From: Roseiarcus sp963842835
GTDB lineage: Bacteria > Pseudomonadota > Alphaproteobacteria > Rhizobiales > Beijerinckiaceae
Reading direction: 5' to 3'
Assembly: GCA_963842835.1 (NCBI GenBank)
Contig: CAWJIB010000010.1
Coordinates: 124,001 to 188,000 of the forward strand
Length of the DNA stretch: 64,000 nt
Shown piece after piece: positions 60,203 to 64,000 of this stretch. Below the pieces are notes generated by a model that searched no databases, was not told the origin of the DNA, and worked only from the letters and a program-made list of their open reading frames with translations. Position 1 is the first letter of the stretch, and the number at the start of each line of letters is the position of its first letter. A program made the position numbers and the translations under genes.

Positions 60203-60233
60203 CGGCCCCGCCTGGCGAAGGCGGGGCCGTTTT
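60203..60233 (+). terminator. rho-independent terminator of the DUF2282 gene
   Basis: A perfect 11-bp stem (cggccccgcct / aggcggggccg) with a 5-base loop (ggcga) is followed by four T (60230-60233), 25 bases after the DUF2282 stop. It makes the DUF2282 gene monocistronic and separates it from the 60409 gene. Confidence 0.92.
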
Positions 60234-60408
60234 CGCTTGCCGCCTGCGCTGCGGCCAAGGAGTGGGATCGGCGGCGCGCGGAGCCTCATTGACATCGGCT
60301 ACGCGGCGATAGGAGTTTCGCGGGAGTTTCGCGCCTTGCCCCCACTGTGGAGGCCGCGTAGCGTTCCCACGCTGAAGAGATCGCCGGATTCCGAAACAGG
60401 GGTGGCCC

Positions 60409-61653
60409 ATGCTCCGTTCAATCGCGTTGGCCTTGGTGCTGGCTTGGATGCTCCCGCTCTCGGCCGCGGCCGGCGACGCCGCGAACGTGACCCGTCAGAC
60501 GCTGGAGAGCGGCCATCTCGAAGCCGGCGAGACGGATCTGGCGGCGCGCGTCGCCGCCGACCCCTCGGACAACGAAGCGCGGTTCGGCCTCGGAATGATC
60601 CGCTTCGCCGAAGCGCTCGAGCGTTTCGGACAACGTCAATATCGCTACGGCCTGCGCGCCCCCGCCAATGCGATCATTCCGGTCCTTCGACTGCCCGTGC
60701 CCGTCAACGCCGCGCCCGAAGAGCTGACCTACGAAAAGCAGCGCGAGAACCTGCAGGGCCTCATCGACGATCTCGCCAAGGTCGAGGCGACGCTGGCGCC
60801 GATGAGCGCGAACGAAACCAAGATCGTCATCGATCTCAACGCCGTCAAATTCGACTTCCGCGGCGACGGCAAGACCGAGGGCATGGAAACGCTAGGCTCG
60901 ATCTTAGCCAATCTGCGATCGCCGTGGGGCGCGAGAGGCGCGCCGATCGAATCCGGACCCTTCGAGGTCAAGTTCGACAACGGCGACGCGTTTTGGCTAC
61001 GAGGCTATTGCCACCTGCTGTCCGCATCGCTCGAATTTGCTCTCGCCTACGATTGGCGCGACACGTTCGAAAAGGCCGGGAGCCTGTTTTATCCCAAGGT
61101 TGCGCCGCGGCGGTTCCCCGCCAACGCCCGTCTGGTCGGCGCCAAGGGCGGGTTCCTCGGCGACTCCGGCCAGATCGCCGATTTCATCGTCTTGATCCAC
61201 GAGATTCGCTGGCCGCTGAAGGAACCGGCGCGCATGCAAAGCGCCCATGCGCACCTCAAGCAGGTCGTGGCGATGAGCCGCGCGAGCTGGAAATCGATCC
61301 TCGCCGAGACCGACGACGATCGCGAATGGATTCCCGGCCCGCAGCAAAAGAACGGCGTGATAACCAGCATGCCCGTCACGCAAGCCCAGGTCGACGCCTG
61401 GCTGCGCGCCCTCGACGACTTCGACGCCGCGTTGGATGGGGCGAAGCTCGTGCCGCACTGGCGCTTCGTCCAAGGCTTCAATTTCAAACGCGTTTTCTTC
61501 GAGCCGCGCGATTTCGATCTGGTTCTTTGGATCGCCGGCTATGGCGCCGCGCCCTACCTGGAGGAGGGGCCGACGCTTTCATGGACCGAATGGAACCTGT
61601 GGAACCAGCCCTTCCGCAGCAATTTCCTCGGTTACGCCTTCTGGTTCAACTGA
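60409..61653 (+). CDS. secreted hypothetical protein of 414 aa
   Basis: A signal peptide (M-L-R-S-I-A-L-A-L-V-L-A-W-M-L-P-L-S-A-A-A, cleavage about residue 21) is followed by a helical, TPR-like opening (E-T-D-L-A-A-R-V-A-A-D-P-S-D-N-E-A-R-F-G-L-G-M) and a long soluble domain rich in W, F and Y: F-W-L-R-G-Y-C-H-L-L-S, F-I-V-L-I-H-E-I-R-W-P, L-V-P-H-W-R-F-V-Q-G-F-N. It ends L-W-N-Q-P-F-R-S-N-F-L-G-Y-A-F-W-F-N. Likely periplasmic. I do not recognise the family. The sequence is well-formed with typical codon use, and the gene appears complete. Confidence 0.75.
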   Translation: MLRSIALALVLAWMLPLSAAAGDAANVTRQTLESGHLEAGETDLAARVAADPSDNEARFGLGMIRFAEALERFGQRQYRYGLRAPANAIIPVLRLPVPVNAAPEELTYEKQRENLQGLIDDLAKVEATLAPMSANETKIVIDLNAVKFDFRGDGKTEGMETLGSILANLRSPWGARGAPIESGPFEVKFDNGDAFWLRGYCHLLSASLEFALAYDWRDTFEKAGSLFYPKVAPRRFPANARLVGAKGGFLGDSGQIADFIVLIHEIRWPLKEPARMQSAHAHLKQVVAMSRASWKSILAETDDDREWIPGPQQKNGVITSMPVTQAQVDAWLRALDDFDAALDGAKLVPHWRFVQGFNFKRVFFEPRDFDLVLWIAGYGAAPYLEEGPTLSWTEWNLWNQPFRSNFLGYAFWFN

Positions 61654-61657
61654 GGCG

Positions 61658-63340
61658 TCAAGCCAATTCGTCGAACTCCTCCACCCGGAACTCGCGCTGC
61701 GCGCGGGCGCCTGTTTCCGCCAGCTCGCCCTCGCGCGTCCTCAGTTCGACGCGGCGGATTTTTCCGGAAATCGTCTTCGGCAGTTCGCTGAATTCGATCC
61801 GCCGCACGCGCTTATAGGGAGCGAGCCGGTCGCGCAGGAAGGCGAAGATCGACAGCGCCGTGGCGCGGTCGGGGGCGTGGCCCTCGGCCAGCGCGACATA
61901 GGCCTTCGGCGTCGTCAGGCGGATCGGGTCGGGCGCGGGGACGACCGCGGCTTCGGCGACCGCGGGGTGCTCGATCAGCGCGCTTTCCAGCTCGAACGGG
62001 CTCAGGCGGTAGTCGTTCGATTTGAACACGTCGTCGGCGCGCCCGACATAGGTGGTGTAGCCTTCGGCGTCGCGCGTCGCGACGTCCCCGGTGCGGTAGT
62101 AATCGCCTTCGATGGGAACGATCTCGCCCGCCTCGTTCTGATAGCCGCGCATCAGGCCGACGGGGCGCGGGGCGAGCGGGATGGCGATCTCGCCGTGGTC
62201 GCCCTCCAGACCGTCGGCGTCGAGCAGCACGAGGCGGTAGCCCGGCAGCGGGCGGCCCATCGAGCCGGGAACGATCTTCTGGCCCGGAGAATTGCCGACC
62301 ATCATCGTCGTTTCCGTCTGGCCGTAAGAATCGCGCAAGGTGAGGCCCCAGGCGCGGCGCACCTGCTCGATGACTTCCGGATTGAGCGGCTCGCCGGAGG
62401 AACAGACTTCGCGCAGCGCGATTTTCCATTGCTTGAGATCGAGCTGGACGAGCTGGCGCCACACGGTCGGCGGCGCGCAGAACGAGGTCACCTCATGGGC
62501 GACGAGATCGTCGAGGGTCGAGCGCGCGTCGAAGCGCCTGGAGAGCGCGAGGATCGTCGCCCCGGCGTTCCACGGCGCGAAGAAGTTCGACCAGGCGTGC
62601 TTGGCCCAGCCGGGCGAGGAGATGTTGAGATGCGCGTCGCCGGGCTTGAGGCCAAGGCCGAACATCGTCGTGAGATGGCCGACGGGATAGCTCGCATGGC
62701 TGTGCAGCACGAGCTTGGGCCGCGCGGTGGTGCCCGAGGTGAAATAGAGCAGCAGCGGATCGTCGGCGCGCGTCGGGCCGTCCGGCTCGAAATGCGCGCT
62801 GTGCTTGACGAGCGCGGCGTAGTCGCGCCAGCCATCGGGCGCCGCGCCGACCGCGATGCGCTGGGCGCCCTCGCCGCGACCGACGAATTTGCCGGCGTCC
62901 GCGCCGTCGGCGATGACGAAGCGCGCGCGGCCTCGCGCCAGTCGGTCGTCGATGTCGGCGCTGGCCAGTTGCGGCGTCGCCGGGATCACGACGAGGCCGA
63001 GCTTCATCGCCGCCAGCATCGAAATCCACAGCGGCGCGACATTGCCGAGCATCAGCAGCAGCCGATCGCCGCGCCTGGCGCCGAGCGCGCGCAGGCCGTT
63101 GGCGAGGCGCGAGGAGCTCTCGGAGAGCTCGGCGAAGGAATAGGTCTCCACCTGCGCCCCAAGAATTTTCAGCGCCGGCCGCGCGCCCGCTTCGCCCTTG
63201 GCGAGCTCGCCGTCGAACCAGTCGAGCGCCCAGTTGAAGCGGCCCAGCCTGGGCCAGACGAATCCGGCCTTGGCGGCGGAATAATCGCCGCCGACCGCAA
63301 GCAGAAAATCGCGCGCGAATTTGAATTCCTCGACGGACAT
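61658..63340 (-). CDS. acyl-CoA synthetase, AMP-forming (acetyl/medium-chain type)
   Basis: The 560-aa ANL-superfamily enzyme has the AMP loop Y-F-T-S-G-T-T-A-R-P-K, the motif Y-G-Q-T-E-T-T, G-R-A-D-D-V-F-K-S-N-D-Y-R-L-S-P-F-E and the acyl-adenylate lysine in P-K-T-I-S-G-K-I-R-R. The N-terminus resembles acetyl-CoA-synthetase-like and medium-chain ligases. It converges closely with the 60409 gene (4-base gap). A DUF427 gene lies just upstream on the same strand. Confidence 0.92.
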   Translation of the reverse strand: MSVEEFKFARDFLLAVGGDYSAAKAGFVWPRLGRFNWALDWFDGELAKGEAGARPALKILGAQVETYSFAELSESSSRLANGLRALGARRGDRLLLMLGNVAPLWISMLAAMKLGLVVIPATPQLASADIDDRLARGRARFVIADGADAGKFVGRGEGAQRIAVGAAPDGWRDYAALVKHSAHFEPDGPTRADDPLLLYFTSGTTARPKLVLHSHASYPVGHLTTMFGLGLKPGDAHLNISSPGWAKHAWSNFFAPWNAGATILALSRRFDARSTLDDLVAHEVTSFCAPPTVWRQLVQLDLKQWKIALREVCSSGEPLNPEVIEQVRRAWGLTLRDSYGQTETTMMVGNSPGQKIVPGSMGRPLPGYRLVLLDADGLEGDHGEIAIPLAPRPVGLMRGYQNEAGEIVPIEGDYYRTGDVATRDAEGYTTYVGRADDVFKSNDYRLSPFELESALIEHPAVAEAAVVPAPDPIRLTTPKAYVALAEGHAPDRATALSIFAFLRDRLAPYKRVRRIEFSELPKTISGKIRRVELRTREGELAETGARAQREFRVEEFDELA

Positions 63341-63347
63341 GGGCGAC

Positions 63348-63701
63348 TCAAATCATCCCGCGCGCGATCTCGACCTTGTCGGGGTAGAAGGCCAGATGGT
63401 CCTTGATCGCTGCGACGCCTGCTTTTGGCTGCTCGTAAGTCCAGACCGCGTCGGCGTCTTCGTTTTCACCATCGCGCAAGGAGAAATAGTTCGCGCGGCC
63501 CTTATAGGGGCAAGTCGTCTCCTTCGCGCCGCGCGCGAACACGCTCATGTCGGCGTCTTCGCGCGGCACGTAGAATACTGGGGCATAGCGGCGCTCGCGC
63601 AGCTCGAGGGCGCGCCGCGTGTCGACGATCGTTCGGCCGCGCCAGCGAACGACGACGCGGCCCCCGACCGGCGCGATGGTGATCGGATGATCGTCGGACA
63701 T
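63348..63701 (-). CDS. DUF427 domain protein
   Basis: The 117-aa protein shows the DUF427 pattern: R-V-V-V-R-W-R-G-R-T-I-V-D-T-R-R-A-L, P-V-F-Y-V-P-R-E-D-A-D, T-C-P-Y-K-G-R-A-N-Y-F-S-L and A-F-Y-P-D-K-V-E-I. The family has a beta-barrel-like fold and no firm function. The start is the ATG at 63701 (M-S-D-D-H-P). It ends 7 bases before the acyl-CoA synthetase start and may be co-transcribed. Confidence 0.9.
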   Translation of the reverse strand: MSDDHPITIAPVGGRVVVRWRGRTIVDTRRALELRERRYAPVFYVPREDADMSVFARGAKETTCPYKGRANYFSLRDGENEDADAVWTYEQPKAGVAAIKDHLAFYPDKVEIARGMI

Positions 63702-63775
63702 GGCGTCGCCTCCCTTCGCAGCGGCGCGAATGTGCCACACACGCGCGTGCGCCGGAAGACCCAGGCGCGCGGACG

Positions 63776-64000
63776 CTACCCGCGCTTGCGCTTCGGCGCG
63801 TAAGGGTTCTCGCCGCCCGAGCGCATCGACAAGCGGATCGGCACGCCGTAGAGGCCGAAGGTCTCGCGCAGGCCGTTGACGAGATAGCGCTTATAGCTCT
63901 CCGGGATGCTCTCGACCTGATTGCCGAACAGCACGAAGAAGGGCGGGCGCGCCTTGGGCTGGGTCATGTAGCGGATTTTGACCCGGCGGCCGGCGACGGC
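63776..64000 (-). CDS. der: GTPase Der (EngA), C-terminal end only
   Basis: The frame runs off the right edge; the visible 74 codons are the C-terminal KH-like domain of Der: G-R-R-V-K-I-R-Y-M-T-Q, P-P-F-F-V-L-F-G-N and S-Y-K-R-Y-L-V-N-G-L-R-E-T-F, then P-I-R-L and the basic tail P-K-R-K-R-G. Der is a double GTPase needed for 50S ribosome assembly. An internal ATG at 63967 is not the true start. Confidence 0.9.
   Translation of the reverse strand, partial: AVAGRRVKIRYMTQPKARPPFFVLFGNQVESIPESYKRYLVNGLRETFGLYGVPIRLSMRSGGENPYAPKRKRG

Overview
This 64 kb window is high-GC chromosomal DNA, densely coded on both strands. The gene content points to an alphaproteobacterium, probably of the order Hyphomicrobiales and possibly a Methylocystis/Methylosinus-like organism. 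Supporting signs are a class I PHA synthase, a HemB with the aspartate-type metal site, a short prolyl-tRNA synthetase without the editing insert, ctaA beside a DUF2842 gene, an alpha-E / circularly permuted ATP-grasp / transglutaminase-like cluster, and a LolCD-proS block. No 16S rRNA, tRNA or methane-oxidation gene is present, so the family-level guess is inference.

Layout. 0-6 kb: small proteins, a Fic AMP-transferase, then cysK-alaX-sseA (cysteine synthesis, mischarged-tRNA editing, sulfur transfer). 6.3-9.2 kb: a stand-alone integrase arm domain, then the carbon-starvation/pyruvate uptake genes cstA-ybdD plus a small unknown gene. 9.4-15.3 kb: the transglutaminase-like/alpha-E/ATP-grasp cluster. 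It has been reshaped twice, by an IS110-family (IS1111-type) element inserted into a chromosomal palindrome and by a 978-bp tandem duplication that created a chimeric ORF. 15.3-21.3 kb: aat, metY, ctaA-ClC channel, DUF2842, bluB. 21.6-26.3 kb: small secreted proteins, including a Gly/Tyr repeat protein, then a polysaccharide deacetylase and a GNAT-like protein. 26.4-37.2 kb: a PAS-GGDEF protein, an SDR, and an exopolysaccharide locus (GumC-like co-polymerase, Wza-like export lipoprotein, GT4 glycosyltransferase, WcaJ-type initiating transferase, a frameshifted O-antigen ligase/polymerase, a methyltransferase).

37-49 kb: metabolic genes (VOC protein, Uma2 nuclease-like protein, alaC aminotransferase, phaC, SDR, hemB), a decayed acyl-CoA ligase N-terminus, a cytochrome c, an orphan LivH-type permease, an RDD protein and the arginyl/leucyl-transferase bpt. 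49-54.3 kb: remnant of a sarcosine/serine catabolic operon (soxA, soxG and a frameshifted sdaA, without soxB/soxD beside them). 54-64 kb: Nfu scaffold, CBS protein, proS-lolC-lolD operon, an orphan DUF2282 bufferin-like precursor with a strong terminator, a 414-aa secreted unknown, an acyl-CoA synthetase, DUF427, and the C-terminal end of Der.

The most interesting points are the IS1111-type element with a probable guide (bridge/seek) RNA region and a reconstructable target site, the chimeric duplication ORF whose frame is restored by a one-base deletion, a transglutaminase fold that has lost its catalytic Cys and His, the orphan bufferin-like peptide, and a GumC-like protein whose tyrosine-kinase domain has lost its P-loop. 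Several broken genes (EPS ligase, sdaA, acyl-CoA ligase, integrase) show ongoing gene decay, although single-base frameshifts could also be sequencing errors.
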